A stretch of 64,000 nt of DNA from Thermus brockianus (lineage in GTDB: Bacteria; Deinococcota; Deinococci; Deinococcales; Thermaceae). Position 1 is the first letter of the stretch, and the number at the start of each line of letters is the position of its first letter. Shown piece after piece: positions 1 to 9,236 of the stretch. Where the stretch lies: NCBI RefSeq assembly GCF_021462505.1, contig NZ_JAKEDV010000001.1, positions 60,438-124,437 on the forward strand, in the 5' to 3' direction. The position numbers and the translations under genes are program-made. The notes under the pieces were generated by a model. It saw only the letters and a list, made by a program, of their open reading frames with translations. It ran no database searches and had not been told where the DNA came from.

Positions 1-275
1 GCACCGCCTGGCGGGTGGTCACGTGGGCCAGGCGGTTTTCCGTATAGCGTTCGGCCACCTCCGCCAGAACCCGGAGGCCTTCCGGGGTGATGCGGCCCAC
101 AGGGAGCTTGATGCGGATCATGTGGTGCTCCGGCCGCCCTCGGATCCCGTAGATCCCGTTCTTGAGCCGGTAGACCCGGAAGTCCTCGGGGTCTTCCTCC
201 CCGGCCTCGAGGCGGGCGATCATCGCCTCCAGGTACCGGATTTCCGCTTCCACCACCTCGGAAAGCCCTGCCATC
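1..275 (-). CDS. Ferredoxin-dependent nitrite/sulfite reductase, N-terminal part (partial)
   Basis: The reading frame is open on the minus strand from an ATG at 275 to the window edge, so only about 91 residues are visible. The peptide carries an acidic helical start and then a stretch with FRVYRLKNGIYGIRG and HMIRIKLPVGRITPEGL, which matches the N-terminal ferredoxin-like half domain of siroheme/[4Fe-4S] nitrite and sulfite reductases. The siroheme-binding cysteines lie outside the window, so nitrite and sulfite as substrates cannot be separated here. It is divergent from the thiamine operon, with its own promoter between them. Confidence 0.75.
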
Positions 276-317
276 TTCGCCTCCTCGTCCCCTCCCGGAG
301 GGAGGGTTGCCCGGCAT

Positions 318-345
318 GGTATACCATTGAGCCCATGAATGTCAA
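318..345 (-). promoter_or_regulatory. Promoter of the nitrite/sulfite reductase gene
   Basis: On the minus strand TTGACA (340-345) is followed after 16 bases by TATACC (318-323). The -10 sits inside a perfect 12-base palindrome, ATGGTATACCAT (316-327), which could also be a regulator site. No experimental support; inferred from consensus and position about 45 bases before the start codon. Confidence 0.5.
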
Positions 346-396
346 GGGTATAAGGCCCTTTGTGCCCCCCCTTCCATTCCCTGGGACTCCTCGTGG

Positions 397-402
397 TAAA
401 GT
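397..402 (+). promoter_or_regulatory. Candidate -10 of the thiamine operon promoter
   Basis: TAAAGT fits the TAnnnT form and would start RNA near 409, just before the TPP riboswitch. The -35 is weak (TTCCAT at 372-377 with a 19-base spacer). Position relative to the riboswitch is the main argument. Confidence 0.4.
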
Positions 403-411
403 AACCCTTGC

Positions 412-505
412 AGGCTAGGGGTGCCCCAATGGAGGGGCTGAGAGCTGGGTCCTTCCCAGCAACCCTTGGAACCTGATCCGGGTAATGCCGGCGGAGGGAA
501 GCCTA
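412..505 (+). ncRNA. TPP riboswitch (THI element)
   Basis: The conserved THI-box parts appear in order: GGGGTGCCCC, GGCTGAGA, an ACCCTTGGAACCTGATCCGG-type core and GGTAATGCCGGCGGAGGGA. These are the thiamine-pyrophosphate sensing helices. It precedes a run of thiamine biosynthesis genes, as expected. The downstream hairpin at 536-580 is its probable expression platform. Confidence 0.95.
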
Positions 506-535
506 TGCGGAAGATCCCCAATCCCCAAAACCCAA

Positions 536-580
536 CACCCCTTGGGCCGCGTGGGCCTTTTCCGCTGGCCTAAGGGGGTG
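536..580 (+). promoter_or_regulatory. RBS-sequestering hairpin of the TPP riboswitch
   Basis: CACCCCTTGGGCC (536-548) can pair with GGCCTAAGGGGGTG (567-580), leaving one bulged C and one G-U pair. The right arm contains the Shine-Dalgarno sequence AAGGGGGTG of thiE. There is no T tract after the hairpin, so translational rather than transcriptional control is the better reading. Confidence 0.6.
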
Positions 581-585
581 AAAGG

Positions 586-1206
586 TTGCTCGGCAGGCTC
601 TACCTGGTGGTGACCCCACGGCCTTCCTGGACGTGGGAGGAGGTCCTTTCCCGCACCGAGCGGGCCCTGGCGGGCGGGGTGGAGGTTTTGCAGCTCAGGG
701 CCAAGGACTGGGAGGCGAGGCCCATTCTGGAGCTAGGGGAAAAGATGCTGGCCTTGGCCCGGCGCTACGGGGTCCCCTTCTTCCTCAACGATCGCCCGGA
801 CCTTGCTGCCCTCCTGGGGGCGGATGGGGTGCACCTGGGCCAGGGGGACCTCACGCCCAGGGAGGCCAGGCGCTTCTTTCAGGGCCTGGTGGGCCGCTCC
901 ACCCACGCTCCCGAGCAGGCCCTAAAGGCCCTGGAGGAGGGGGCAGACTACCTGTCCGTGGGGCCGGTGTGGGAAACCCCTACCAAGCCCGGGCGTAAGG
1001 CGGCGGGGCTTGGCTACGTCCGCTTTGCCGCGGAGAACCTCGGAGAGAAGCCCTGGTTCGCCATCGGGGGCATTGACCTGAAGAACCTGCCGGAGGTCCT
1101 CGAGGCGGGGGCCCGGCGGGTGGTGGTGGTGCGCGCCATCCTGGATGCGGAGGACCCCGAGCGGGCGGCCCGGGCCTTCAGGGAGAGGCTTTATGGTGTG
1201 GCTTAA
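586..1206 (+). CDS. thiE: Thiamine-phosphate synthase
   Basis: Joins the HMP pyrophosphate and thiazole phosphate moieties to give thiamine phosphate in the cytoplasm. The 206-residue protein is normal length for a TIM-barrel ThiE. Visible family blocks are FLNDRPDLAALLGADGVHLG, the VGRSTH turn, and VGPVWETPTK, which holds phosphate-binding residues. The start is TTG at 586, chosen because AAGGGGGTG lies just upstream and the frame opens there with MLGRLYLV. First gene of the riboswitch-controlled operon; its end overlaps thiS by 14 bases. Confidence 0.95.
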   Translation: MLGRLYLVVTPRPSWTWEEVLSRTERALAGGVEVLQLRAKDWEARPILELGEKMLALARRYGVPFFLNDRPDLAALLGADGVHLGQGDLTPREARRFFQGLVGRSTHAPEQALKALEEGADYLSVGPVWETPTKPGRKAAGLGYVRFAAENLGEKPWFAIGGIDLKNLPEVLEAGARRVVVVRAILDAEDPERAARAFRERLYGVA

Positions 1207-1387
1207 CGGCGAGCCCAAGCCCTTGGAGGGGAAGACCCTAAAGGAGGTGTTGGAAGCCTTGGGGGTGGAGCCGGAACGGGTGGCCGTCCTCCTCAACGGG
1301 GAGGCTTACCCCGGCAAGGAGCTTCCGCCCCGTGTCCTCCAGGAGGGGGACGAGGTGGAGGTGGTGGCCCTGGTGCAAGGGGGGTAA
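1193..1387 (+). CDS. thiS: Sulfur carrier protein ThiS
   Basis: A 64-residue ubiquitin-fold protein that carries sulfur as a C-terminal thiocarboxylate for thiazole formation by ThiG. The protein starts [16 protein letters not shown] and ends in the obligatory Gly-Gly (LVQGG). The ATG at 1193 is preferred over the longer frame because it gives the usual ThiS N-terminus and normal length. It overlaps the 3' end of thiE and is followed 19 bases later by thiG, its partner. No thiF adenylyltransferase is seen in the operon, so activation must be encoded elsewhere. Confidence 0.95.
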   Translation: MVWLNGEPKPLEGKTLKEVLEALGVEPERVAVLLNGEAYPGKELPPRVLQEGDEVEVVALVQGG

Positions 1388-1406
1388 AGGGGGTAAAGGA
1401 GGAGGG

Positions 1407-2189
1407 ATGGACGCTTGGCAGGTGGGACCCATAACGCTCACGAGCCGCCTCATCCTGGGCTCGGGGAAGTTTCGCGACTTCGGGGTGATGCGGGAGGCCC
1501 TAAAGGCGGCGAGGGCGGAGGTGGTGACGGTTTCCGTGCGCCGGGTGGAGGTGGGGGCCCCGGGACACGTGGGGCTTTTGGAGGCTTTAGAGGGGGTGCG
1601 CCTCCTCCCCAACACCGCCGGGGCACGCACGGCGGAGGAGGCGGTGCGGCTGGCCCGGCTCGGCCGCCTCCTCACGGGGGAGAACTGGGTGAAGCTGGAG
1701 GTCATCCCCGACCCCGCCTACCTCCTCCCCGACCCCGTGGAGACGCTGAAGGCGGCGGAGATCCTCCTCCAGGAGGGCTTCTTTGTCCTGCCCTACATGG
1801 GGCCGGACCTGGTCCTGGCCAAAAAGCTCGCCGCTTTGGGCACGGCCACGGTGATGCCCTTGGCCGCGCCCATCGGCTCGGGATGGGGGGTAAAGACGCG
1901 GGCCCTTTTGGAGCTCTTCGCCCGGGAGCGCCCAAGCCTCCCGCCCGTGGTGGTGGATGCGGGGCTTGGGCTTCCCTCCCATGCGGCGGAGGTCATGGAA
2001 CTGGGGCTGGACGCCGTTTTGGTGAACACCGCCATCGCCGAGGCCCAGGACCCGCCCGCCATGGCCGAGGCCTTCCGCCTGGCGGTGGAGGCGGGCAGGA
2101 AGGCCTACCGGGCGGGGCCCATGCGGCCTAGGGAGGGGGCGAGCCCCTCAAGCCCCACGGAAGGGGTGCCCTTGGGGAGGCCGGGGTGA
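1407..2189 (+). CDS. thiG: Thiazole synthase
   Basis: Builds the thiazole phosphate ring from deoxyxylulose 5-phosphate, dehydroglycine and ThiS-thiocarboxylate. The 260-residue TIM barrel shows LILGSGKF near the start, the WVKLEVIPD block holding the Schiff-base lysine, PLAAPIGSG and the phosphate loop [12 protein letters not shown] 1407 is selected because a strong GGAGG lies before it and the protein then begins MDAWQVG. The stop overlaps the GTG of thiO (GTGA), indicating translational coupling to the enzyme that makes the glycine-derived imine. Confidence 0.95.
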   Translation: MDAWQVGPITLTSRLILGSGKFRDFGVMREALKAARAEVVTVSVRRVEVGAPGHVGLLEALEGVRLLPNTAGARTAEEAVRLARLGRLLTGENWVKLEVIPDPAYLLPDPVETLKAAEILLQEGFFVLPYMGPDLVLAKKLAALGTATVMPLAAPIGSGWGVKTRALLELFARERPSLPPVVVDAGLGLPSHAAEVMELGLDAVLVNTAIAEAQDPPAMAEAFRLAVEAGRKAYRAGPMRPREGASPSSPTEGVPLGRPG

Positions 2190-3115
2190 GGGCCGAGGTG
2201 GCGGTGGTGGGGGCGGGCATCATCGGAACCCTCGCCGCCTATGAGCTTGCCAAGCGGGGCCTCGAGGTCCTCCTCCTGGATGCGGAGAAGCCCGGGGCCG
2301 CCACCCTGGCGAGCGCCGGGATGCTCGCCCCTTACCCCGAGGGCCTTTCGGGGGAGCTCTTGGAGGCGGGGCTTTTCGCCCTGGAGTATTACCGGGACCT
2401 CTTGGCGGAGCTTGGGGAGAAGGGCTTTGCCGTAGAAGCGGGCTTTTCCGGCACCTACGTGGCCGCCTTGAGCCCAGGGGAGAAGGAGGCCTGGGAGGCA
2501 GAAGGCCCCCCGCCCTACCCGGTGCGGGGAGCTTTGGGGGCCAGGGCTTTCCCCGGGGGGTATGTCCACCCACGGGCCCTTAGGGAGGCCCTTTTGGCCT
2601 CGCTTCGGGGCATGGGGGTGCCCTACCTGAAGGCCGAGGCCCAGGGGGTGCGGGAGGGGCGGGTGGTCCTTCCCGAAGGGGAGGTGCGGGCCCGGCGCAT
2701 CCTCCTCGCCGTGGGGGCCTGGGGGGAGCGGTTTGGCCTCGGGGTGCGCCCCCTCAGGGGGGAGGCCCTCCTCCTCCAGGGACCTCCTCCCCCCGGCCCG
2801 CTCTTCGCCGGGGAAGGGTACCTCCTGCCCCGGGAGGGTGGGGTCTACGTGGGGGCCACGGGCCGGGAGGGGTGGGGGGCAGGGGTGGACCTCTTCGGGC
2901 TTCGGTGGCTTGCGGACTACGCCCACGAGCGCTTTCCCCTCCTGGAGGGGGCCCGCTTCCGGGAGGCGGTTTGGGGGTATAGGCCCATGGGGGAGGTCTT
3001 CGTGGGGGAGGTGGGGGAGGGGGTCTACGCGGCCACGGGGCATGGCCGCAACGGGGTCCTCCTCGCCCCTTGGACGGCGAGGCGGCTTTTGAAGCTCATG
3101 GAGGTGGAAGGATGA
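2186..3115 (+). CDS. thiO: Glycine oxidase
   Basis: FAD enzyme of the DAO family that oxidises glycine to the imine needed by ThiG in aerobic thiamine synthesis. The 309-residue protein starts with the dinucleotide-binding loop [19 protein letters not shown] and ends with the FAD-contact block [15 protein letters not shown]. The GTG start overlaps the thiG stop and the TGA overlaps the ATG of thiC. Use of ThiO rather than the radical SAM enzyme ThiH implies an oxygen-using route to dehydroglycine. Confidence 0.92.
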   Translation: MRAEVAVVGAGIIGTLAAYELAKRGLEVLLLDAEKPGAATLASAGMLAPYPEGLSGELLEAGLFALEYYRDLLAELGEKGFAVEAGFSGTYVAALSPGEKEAWEAEGPPPYPVRGALGARAFPGGYVHPRALREALLASLRGMGVPYLKAEAQGVREGRVVLPEGEVRARRILLAVGAWGERFGLGVRPLRGEALLLQGPPPPGPLFAGEGYLLPREGGVYVGATGREGWGAGVDLFGLRWLADYAHERFPLLEGARFREAVWGYRPMGEVFVGEVGEGVYAATGHGRNGVLLAPWTARRLLKLMEVEG

Positions 3116-4419
3116 CGCAGTTGGAGGCGGCAAGGAAAGGGATCGTCACCGAGGAGATGGCTTACGTGGCGGAGCAGGAGGGGGTTTCCCCCGAGTTCGT
3201 GCGGGAAGGGGTGGCGGCGGGAAGGATCGTGATTCCGAGGAACCCCAACCACCGCACCCTGAGGGACTTCAAGGGGATCGGGGAGGGGCTTTCCGTGAAG
3301 GTGAACGCCAACCTGGGCACCTCCTACGATTACGTGGACGTGGAGGAGGAGGTGGAGAAGGCCCGGGTGGCCATCCGTTACGGGGCGGACACCGTCATGG
3401 ATCTCTCCACCGGGGGGGACTTGAAGGAGATAAGGCGGCGCATCCTCGAGGTGGCCACCGTTCCCCTGGGCACCGTGCCCATCTACGAGGCGGAGTTCCG
3501 GGCCGCCAAGCGCAAGAACTTCTTTGACATGTCCCCCGATGAGCTCTTTGAGGTCATTGAGGAGCACGGGAAGGAGGGGGTGGACTACATCACGGTGCAC
3601 GTGGGCGTCACCCTAAAGAACCTAGAGGTCTACCGGCATGCCCCCCGCACCACGGGCATCGTAAGCCGGGGCGGGGGGCTCATGGCCGCCTGGATGCTCC
3701 ACCGCGGGGAGGAGAACCCCCTTTACGCCCGCTTTGACGACCTCTTGGACATCGCCCGCACCTACGATATGACCCTCTCCCTGGGGGATGGGCTTAGGCC
3801 GGGCTCCCTGGCGGACAGCACCGACCGGGCCCAGATCGCCGAGCTCCTCACCATCGGCGAGCTGGTGGAAAGGGCCAGGCGGGCTGGGGTCCAGGCCATG
3901 GTGGAAGGGCCAGGCCACATCCCCCTGAACGAGGTGGCCACCAACGTCCAGATCCAGAAGAAGCTCACGGGGCATGCCCCCTTTTACATCCTTGGCATGC
4001 TCCCCGTGGACACCGCCGCCGGCTTTGACCACATCGCCGGGGCCATCGGCGGGGCCTTGGCGGGCTGGATGGGGGCGGACATGCTCTGCTACCTGACCCC
4101 GGCGGAGCACCTGGGCCTGCCCACGGCGGAGCACGTGAAGGAAGGGGTGATCGCCTTCAAGATCGCCGCCCACGCCGCCGACGTGGCCCGGGGGAACCCG
4201 AGGGCGCTGGAGCGGAACCGGCGGATGTCCGAGGCCCGCTACCGCCTGGACTGGGAGGCCCAGTTCGCCCTCGCCCTCTTTCCCGAGGAGGCCAGGCGGC
4301 TTAAGGAGGAGCGGGGAAGCCGCACCAAGGCCTGCAGCATGTGCGGCCCCTTCTGCCCCATGAACCTGGTGGAGGCGGTGCTGCGGGGTCGGGAGCGCCT
4401 CGAGCTTCCGGTAGCCTAA
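3112..4419 (+). CDS. thiC: Phosphomethylpyrimidine (HMP-P) synthase
   Basis: Radical SAM enzyme that rearranges aminoimidazole ribotide to HMP phosphate. The 435-residue protein has the ThiC core (VNANLGTS, DTVMDLSTGGDL, MVEGPGHIPL) and a C-terminal cysteine cluster, C408-S-M-C411-G-P-F-C415. This is CX2CX3C, one residue shorter than the CX2CX4C seen in textbook ThiC. Upstream in-frame codons are rejected because ATG 3112 overlaps the thiO stop as ATGA. Assignment is secure; the motif spacing is noted as unusual. Confidence 0.95.
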   Translation: MTQLEAARKGIVTEEMAYVAEQEGVSPEFVREGVAAGRIVIPRNPNHRTLRDFKGIGEGLSVKVNANLGTSYDYVDVEEEVEKARVAIRYGADTVMDLSTGGDLKEIRRRILEVATVPLGTVPIYEAEFRAAKRKNFFDMSPDELFEVIEEHGKEGVDYITVHVGVTLKNLEVYRHAPRTTGIVSRGGGLMAAWMLHRGEENPLYARFDDLLDIARTYDMTLSLGDGLRPGSLADSTDRAQIAELLTIGELVERARRAGVQAMVEGPGHIPLNEVATNVQIQKKLTGHAPFYILGMLPVDTAAGFDHIAGAIGGALAGWMGADMLCYLTPAEHLGLPTAEHVKEGVIAFKIAAHAADVARGNPRALERNRRMSEARYRLDWEAQFALALFPEEARRLKEERGSRTKACSMCGPFCPMNLVEAVLRGRERLELPVA

Positions 4420-4423
4420 GGGC

Positions 4424-5725
4424 ATGGACGTGCTTTCCCGTTTGGAGCGCCTGCCCCTGGGCAGGCCCCATTACCGTTTGCTCTTCCTCCTGGGCCTGGG
4501 CTGGGCCTTGGATGCCATGGACGTGGGCCTCATCAGCTTCACCCTGCCCGCCCTTTCCCGGGAGTTTGGCCTTAGCCCTGTCCAGGCGGGCCTTTTGGGG
4601 AGCGCTGGGCTTTTGGGCATGCTCCTGGGGGCCGCCCTGGGCGGACGGCTTGCCGACCGTTTGGGGCGTAAGGCGGTGGTGGGGTATAGCCTTTTTCTGG
4701 CGGGTCTCGGGAGCCTCTTCACCGCCTGGGCTCCGGGTCTTGGGTGGATCTACCTCTTCCGCTTCCTCACGGGGGTCGGCCTGGGGGCGGAGCTTCCCGT
4801 GGCGGCAAGCCTCATGGGGGAGTTTAGCCCCCGGGTCCACCGGGGGCGGATGGTGGTTCTCTTGGAGGCCTTTTGGGCGGTGGGGTGGCTTCTTGCTGCC
4901 TTGGTGGGGTACCTTTTGGTGCCGGACCTGGGTTGGCGGGCGGCCTTTTTGGTGGGGGCCCTCCCTGCCCTCTACGCCGCCTACCTGCGGCTTTCCTTGC
5001 CCGAGTCCCCCCGCTGGCTTGTGGCCCAGGGGCGTTTGAAGGAGGCGGAGGCCCTGGTGACCGCTTGGGAGAGGGCCTTTCCCCACCCCTTGCCTCTGCC
5101 GTCCCCTGTCCCCGCCCCGAAGGCTTACCCTTACGCCGCCCTCTTCCGCCCGCCCCTTCTCCGCCGCACCCTTTTCCTCTCGCTGGCTTGGTTCGCCTTA
5201 AACGCTGGCTACTACGGGGCCTTCATATGGCTTCCCTCCCTGCTCGTGGCCCAGGGGTATACCCTGGTGCGCTCCTTGGAGTATGTGCTCCTCATGACCC
5301 TGGCCCAGGTGCCGGGCTACTTGACGGCCGCCTTCCTGGTAGAGCGTCTGGGGCGGAGGCCCGTTTTGGTGGGCTTCTTGGCCCTGTCGGCCCTCTCCGC
5401 CTACCTCTTGGCCCAGGCCTCCTCTCCCGGAGAGCTCCTTCTTTTTGGAAGCCTTCTCTCTTTCTTCAACCTGGGGGCTTGGGGGGCCATCTACGCCTAT
5501 ACCCCTGAGCTTTCCCCCACAACGTTGCGGGGAAGCGGAGCGGGGCTAGCCGCTGCCGTAGGCCGGGTGGGGGGTATCCTGGCGCCCTACGCCACCGGGG
5601 CCCTCCTCCCCGCTTGGGGGCCGGGCGGGGTGCTTGCCCTTCACGGGGGGCTCCTCCTTCTGGCGGGACTTTTTGCCTTGGGGGTGGGGGTAGAGACCCG
5701 GGGAAGGCCCTTGGAGGAAACATGA
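4424..5725 (+). CDS. MFS transporter, probably for a thiamine-related compound
   Basis: A 433-residue, about 12-helix major facilitator protein. The loop between helices 2 and 3 has the family signature [13 protein letters not shown], and a second copy-like [13 protein letters not shown] sits in the second half, as in metabolite:H+ symporters of the aromatic acid/sugar type. It lies 4 bases after thiC and its stop overlaps thiD (ATGA), so it is inside the riboswitch operon. Uptake of thiamine, HMP or thiazole, or of nicotinate-like compounds, is inferred only from this position. Confidence 0.85.
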   Translation: MDVLSRLERLPLGRPHYRLLFLLGLGWALDAMDVGLISFTLPALSREFGLSPVQAGLLGSAGLLGMLLGAALGGRLADRLGRKAVVGYSLFLAGLGSLFTAWAPGLGWIYLFRFLTGVGLGAELPVAASLMGEFSPRVHRGRMVVLLEAFWAVGWLLAALVGYLLVPDLGWRAAFLVGALPALYAAYLRLSLPESPRWLVAQGRLKEAEALVTAWERAFPHPLPLPSPVPAPKAYPYAALFRPPLLRRTLFLSLAWFALNAGYYGAFIWLPSLLVAQGYTLVRSLEYVLLMTLAQVPGYLTAAFLVERLGRRPVLVGFLALSALSAYLLAQASSPGELLLFGSLLSFFNLGAWGAIYAYTPELSPTTLRGSGAGLAAAVGRVGGILAPYATGALLPAWGPGGVLALHGGLLLLAGLFALGVGVETRGRPLEET

Positions 5726-6498
5726 GGGTGGCCCTTAGCATCGCCGGCTCGGACTCTGGGGGCGGGGCGGGGGTGCAGGCGGACCTCAAGGTCTTCTTCC
5801 GCTTCGGGGTCTACGGGACGAGCGCCCTCACCTTGGTCACGGCCCAGAACACCCTGGGGGTGCAGGCCGTCTACCCCCTGCCGCCCGGCCTGGTCTACGC
5901 CCAGATCCAAAGCGTGGCCCAGGACCTGCCCATCCATGCCGCTAAAACCGGGGCCTTGGGGAATGCCGAGATCGTCCAGGCAGTGGCGGAGGGGGTGCGG
6001 CGCTTCGGCATCGCTCCCTTGGTGGTGGACCCGGTGATGGTGGCCAAGGGCGGGGACTCTCTCCTCGCCCCCGAGGCGGTGGAGGCCCTGAAGGTAGCGC
6101 TTTTTCCCTTAGCCCTCCTCATCACCCCAAACCGCCTCGAGGCCGAAGCCCTCTTGGGAAGCCCCATCCGGACCCTAAAGGAAGCGGAGGAGGCTGCTAG
6201 AGCCCTTTTGGCCCTAGGGCCCAAGGCGGTCCTCCTCAAAGGGGGGCATCTGGAGGGGGAGGAGGCGGTGGACCTCCTCGCCACCCGGGAGGGGGTGCGG
6301 GCCTACCGGGCCCCGAGGGTGAACACCCGGAACACCCACGGCACGGGCTGTACCCTTTCCGCCGCCATTGCTGCCCTTCTGGCCTTGGGCAAGCCCCTCG
6401 AGGAGGCGGTGGCGGAGGCCAAGGCCTACCTCACCCGCGCCTTAAAAACGGCCCCTCCCGTGGGCCACGGGCATGGGCCCCTCAACCACTGGGCCTAA
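5722..6498 (+). CDS. thiD: HMP/HMP-phosphate kinase
   Basis: Phosphorylates HMP phosphate to the pyrophosphate used by ThiE. The 258-residue ribokinase-fold protein begins [20 protein letters not shown], the classic ThiD N-terminus, and has the C-terminal anion-hole/catalytic block [18 protein letters not shown] 5722 overlaps the MFS stop; the longer upstream frame is not conserved in character. Last gene of the operon, converging on tRNA-Arg. Confidence 0.95.
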   Translation: MRVALSIAGSDSGGGAGVQADLKVFFRFGVYGTSALTLVTAQNTLGVQAVYPLPPGLVYAQIQSVAQDLPIHAAKTGALGNAEIVQAVAEGVRRFGIAPLVVDPVMVAKGGDSLLAPEAVEALKVALFPLALLITPNRLEAEALLGSPIRTLKEAEEAARALLALGPKAVLLKGGHLEGEEAVDLLATREGVRAYRAPRVNTRNTHGTGCTLSAAIAALLALGKPLEEAVAEAKAYLTRALKTAPPVGHGHGPLNHWA

Positions 6499-6526
6499 AA
6501 AACTCCCCCCTCCTGGGAGGGGGGAG
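6497..6526 (-). terminator. Rho-independent terminator after tRNA-Arg
   Basis: On the minus strand an 11-base-pair G/C stem (arms 6503-6513 and 6516-6526) is followed by six T (the A run at 6497-6502). On the plus strand the same stem lacks a T tract, so the strong terminator belongs to the tRNA; it may weakly end the thi transcript too. The A run includes the last bases of the thiD stop codon. Confidence 0.75.
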
Positions 6527-6532
6527 GCCTTC

Positions 6533-6609
6533 TGGTGCGCCCGGAGGGATTCGAACCCCCGACCTAGGGCTTAGGAAGCCCCCGCTCTATCCTGCTGAGC
6601 TACGGGCGC
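6533..6609 (-). tRNA. tRNA-Arg (anticodon CCU)
   Basis: On the minus strand a 77-base cloverleaf runs from GCGCCCG to CGGGCGC plus A and an encoded CCA. The D arm is GCTC...GAGC, the anticodon loop TTCCTAA has CCT in the centre, and the T arm has GGTTCGAATCC. Reads AGG arginine codons. Confidence 0.96.
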
Positions 6610-6622
6610 CCACGCCCTTGGG

Positions 6623-6651
6623 ATTTTAGCACCCCTTGGAGGCCATGGCAA
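6623..6651 (-). promoter_or_regulatory. Promoter of tRNA-Arg
   Basis: TTGCCA (6646-6651) and TAAAAT (6623-6628) on the minus strand are separated by exactly 17 bases and sit 13 bases before the mature tRNA 5' end. Good housekeeping-sigma consensus. Confidence 0.75.
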
Positions 6652-6666
6652 CCGCCCCCGGTCCGG

Positions 6667-6672
6667 TATAGT
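6667..6672 (+). promoter_or_regulatory. Candidate -10 for transketolase
   Basis: TATAGT in a short AT-rich patch. No clear -35 is found 16-18 bases upstream. Start of RNA would leave a leader of about 95 bases with a small AGGCT...AGCCT stem. Confidence 0.35.
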
Positions 6673-6773
6673 CTTTCGCGGGGGATGAGGGGCGTTCCAT
6701 AAGTCCCCCTTTATGCACGAATGCCCCAGGCTTCCTTGCGCTCGCGCTTTGGGGAGCCTACCCTGGAGGGAAC

Positions 6774-8729
6774 ATGACCAAGACCCAGGACCTCACCGCC
6801 CTATCCGTGAACGCCATCCGCTTCCTGGCCATAGATGCCGTGGAAAAGGCCAAAAGCGGCCATCCGGGTATGCCCATGGCCATGGCCCCCTTGGCCTACC
6901 TCCTCTTCCGGGAGGTGATGCGGCATAACCCCCTGGACCCCGCCTGGCCCAACCGGGACCGGTTCGTCCTTTCCGCCGGCCACGGGTCCATGCTCCTTTA
7001 CGCCGCCCTCCACCTCACGGGGTACGACCTCCCCCTGGAGGAGCTTAAGCGCTTCCGCCAGTGGGGCTCCAAGACCCCGGGCCACCCCGAGCGGGGCCAC
7101 ACTCCTGGGGTGGAGGTGACCACGGGGCCCCTGGGCCAGGGGATTGCCACGGCGGTGGGCCTGGCTCTGGCGGAAAAGAAGCTTGCCGCCGAGTTCAACC
7201 GCCCGGGCCATCCCGTGGTGGACCACTACACCTACGTCCTGGCCTCGGACGGGGACCTGATGGAGGGGGTTTCGGGGGAGGCGAGCTCCTTGGCAGGGCA
7301 GTGGGGGCTTTCCAAGCTCATCGTCTTCTGGGACGATAACCGCATCTCCATAGACGGCCCCACGGACCTGGCCTTTAAGGAGGACGTCCTCCTGCGTTAC
7401 CGCGCCTACGGCTGGCAGACCCTCAGGGTGGAGGACGCCAACGACCTCAACGCCCTCCGCCACGCTCTAAGGCTCGCCCAACTGGACGAGCGCCCCACCC
7501 TCATCGCCGTGCGGAGCCATATCGGCTACGGCTCGCCCAAGCAGGACTCCCACAAGGCCCATGGGGAGCCCTTGGGCCCGGAGGCGGTGGAGGCCACCCG
7601 CAAGAACCTGGGCTGGCCCTACCCGCCCTTCGTGGTGCCCGAGGAGGTCTACCAGCACATGGACATGCGCGCCCAGGGCAAGGCCTGGCAGGAGGCGTGG
7701 GAACGCGCCTTAGAGGCCTACGCCCGGGCGTACCCGGACCTGTACCAAGAGCTTCTCCGCCGCCTCCAAGGGGAGCTTCCCCCGTTGCCGGAGGAGCCCC
7801 CTACCTTTGACAAACCCCTGGCCACCCGGGCGGCGAGCGGCAAGGTCCTGGACCTCCTCGCTCCCCGCATGCCCGAACTCCTGGGGGGTAGCGCCGACCT
7901 TACCCCCTCCAACAACACCAAGGCCGAGGGCATGGAGGACTTCTCCCCGCAAAACCCCACGGGGCGCTACCTGCGCTTTGGGGTGCGGGAGCACGGGATG
8001 GGGGCCATCCTGAACGGGCTTAACCTCCACGGGGGCTACCGGGCCTATGGGGGCACCTTTCTGGTCTTTTCCGACTACATGCGCCCCGCCATCCGCCTCG
8101 CCGCCCTCATGGAAACCCCCACGGTGTTCGTCTTCACCCACGACTCCATCGCCTTAGGGGAGGACGGGCCCACCCACCAGCCCATAGAGCACCTGATGAG
8201 CCTTAGGGCCATGCCGGGGCTTTGGGTGGTCCGTCCCGCCGACGCCTACGAGACCTTTTACGCCTGGCAGGTGGCCCTGAAAAGGAAGGAGGGCCCCACC
8301 GCCTTGGTCCTCACCCGCCAGGCGGTGCCCCTCCTTTCCCCCGAGAAGGCCAAGGGGCTTTTGCGGGGCGGGTACGTCCTGGAAGACGCCGAGAAGCCCC
8401 AAGGGGTGCTTTTGGCCACGGGGAGCGAGGTCCACCTGGCCTTGAAGGCGAGGGACCTTCTGAGGGAGCAGGGCGTTGGGGTGCGGGTGGTGAGCCTGCC
8501 TTGCCTGGAGCTCTTTGAGGCCCAGCCCGAGGCGTACCGCAGGGCGGTCCTGCCCCCGGGCCTCCCCGTGGTGGCGGTGGAGGCGGGGGCCTCCTTGGGT
8601 TGGGAGCGGTACGCCCACAAGGTGGTGGGCCTGGACCGCTTCGGGGCCAGCGCCCCTTACCCCGAGGTCTACGAGCGCCTGGGCTTTACGCCAGAGCGGG
8701 TGGCGGAAGCCCTTCTAGAGCTGGTGTAA
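6774..8729 (+). CDS. tkt: Transketolase
   Basis: Thiamine-pyrophosphate enzyme moving two-carbon units between sugar phosphates in the non-oxidative pentose phosphate pathway. The 651 residues show the N-terminal [20 protein letters not shown], the TPP/metal loop [17 protein letters not shown] followed by DDNRISIDG, the pyrimidine-domain block [12 protein letters not shown] and the C-terminal domain. Length is standard. GGAGGGAAC precedes the ATG. It stands near rpe, another pentose phosphate gene, and after the thiamine operon that makes its cofactor. Confidence 0.97.
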   Translation: MTKTQDLTALSVNAIRFLAIDAVEKAKSGHPGMPMAMAPLAYLLFREVMRHNPLDPAWPNRDRFVLSAGHGSMLLYAALHLTGYDLPLEELKRFRQWGSKTPGHPERGHTPGVEVTTGPLGQGIATAVGLALAEKKLAAEFNRPGHPVVDHYTYVLASDGDLMEGVSGEASSLAGQWGLSKLIVFWDDNRISIDGPTDLAFKEDVLLRYRAYGWQTLRVEDANDLNALRHALRLAQLDERPTLIAVRSHIGYGSPKQDSHKAHGEPLGPEAVEATRKNLGWPYPPFVVPEEVYQHMDMRAQGKAWQEAWERALEAYARAYPDLYQELLRRLQGELPPLPEEPPTFDKPLATRAASGKVLDLLAPRMPELLGGSADLTPSNNTKAEGMEDFSPQNPTGRYLRFGVREHGMGAILNGLNLHGGYRAYGGTFLVFSDYMRPAIRLAALMETPTVFVFTHDSIALGEDGPTHQPIEHLMSLRAMPGLWVVRPADAYETFYAWQVALKRKEGPTALVLTRQAVPLLSPEKAKGLLRGGYVLEDAEKPQGVLLATGSEVHLALKARDLLREQGVGVRVVSLPCLELFEAQPEAYRRAVLPPGLPVVAVEAGASLGWERYAHKVVGLDRFGASAPYPEVYERLGFTPERVAEALLELV

Positions 8730-8772
8730 TCACACGAGCTTCTCCCTCCTAGGTGAAGGGTGTCCTCGAGGC

Positions 8773-8778
8773 TATCCT
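8773..8778 (+). promoter_or_regulatory. Leaderless-type -10 of the PsiE-like gene
   Basis: TATCCT is followed by exactly six bases and then the ATG at 8785, so RNA would start at the start codon. The same spacing recurs at many genes in this window. Confidence 0.5.
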
Positions 8779-8784
8779 TTCTCC

Positions 8785-9216
8785 ATGGAGGGGTTTTATC
8801 GCTTTTTCCCCCGCGCGGAGGCAGTGATTTACCTCTTTGCGGGGGTATTGGTCGTTTTGGGTGCAGCCTACCTTTTGGCCGCAGCGGTGGTGGAGGGGGT
8901 TGCGCTTCTCCTGGGTGGTGAAGGGGGCAAGCTGGCTGTTTTTCTTTTGGACCGCGTTCTCCTCGCCCTAATGATGGCGGAAATCCTTTACACCCTGGTG
9001 CGTTTTGCCAAGGAAGGTCAACTTCAGGTGGAACCCTTCCTTATCATCGGGGTGATTGCGGGGGTACGGCGCATCTTGGTGGTGACTGCCGAGGGGCTCC
9101 AGAAGTTTCCCTTTTCCCTGGACCATCCAGGTTTTCAGGCGGTTTTGGCGGAGCTCCTCTTGCTTTCGCTAATGATTTTGGCTTTGGCCTTGGCGTACCG
9201 TTGGGTGCGTCGCTGA
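8785..9216 (+). CDS. PsiE-like (phosphate-starvation-inducible family) membrane protein
   Basis: A 143-residue protein with four predicted membrane helices (about residues 13-36, 48-70, 82-100 and 115-140). The pattern of helices and the segment EPFLIIGVIAGVRRILVV are like the PsiE family, whose biochemical function is not known. It stands alone between tkt and rpe and reads as leaderless. Family assignment rests on overall resemblance and could be wrong; its being an integral membrane protein is clear. Confidence 0.65.
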   Translation: MEGFYRFFPRAEAVIYLFAGVLVVLGAAYLLAAAVVEGVALLLGGEGGKLAVFLLDRVLLALMMAEILYTLVRFAKEGQLQVEPFLIIGVIAGVRRILVVTAEGLQKFPFSLDHPGFQAVLAELLLLSLMILALALAYRWVRR

Positions 9217-9230
9217 GGAGGGGGTATAGT
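9201..9230 (+). promoter_or_regulatory. Leaderless promoter of rpe
   Basis: TTGGGT (9201-9206), an 18-base spacer and TATAGT (9225-9230), then six bases to the GTG at 9237. It lies over the 3' end of the preceding gene. A GAGGAGGGGG run between the elements could act as an RBS only for a longer transcript. Confidence 0.55.
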
Positions 9231-9236
9231 TTTTTC

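Noticed and set aside
6497..6526. Terminator for thiD on the plus strand
   Set aside because: The stem is there but the T tract is only on the minus strand, so it is assigned to tRNA-Arg.
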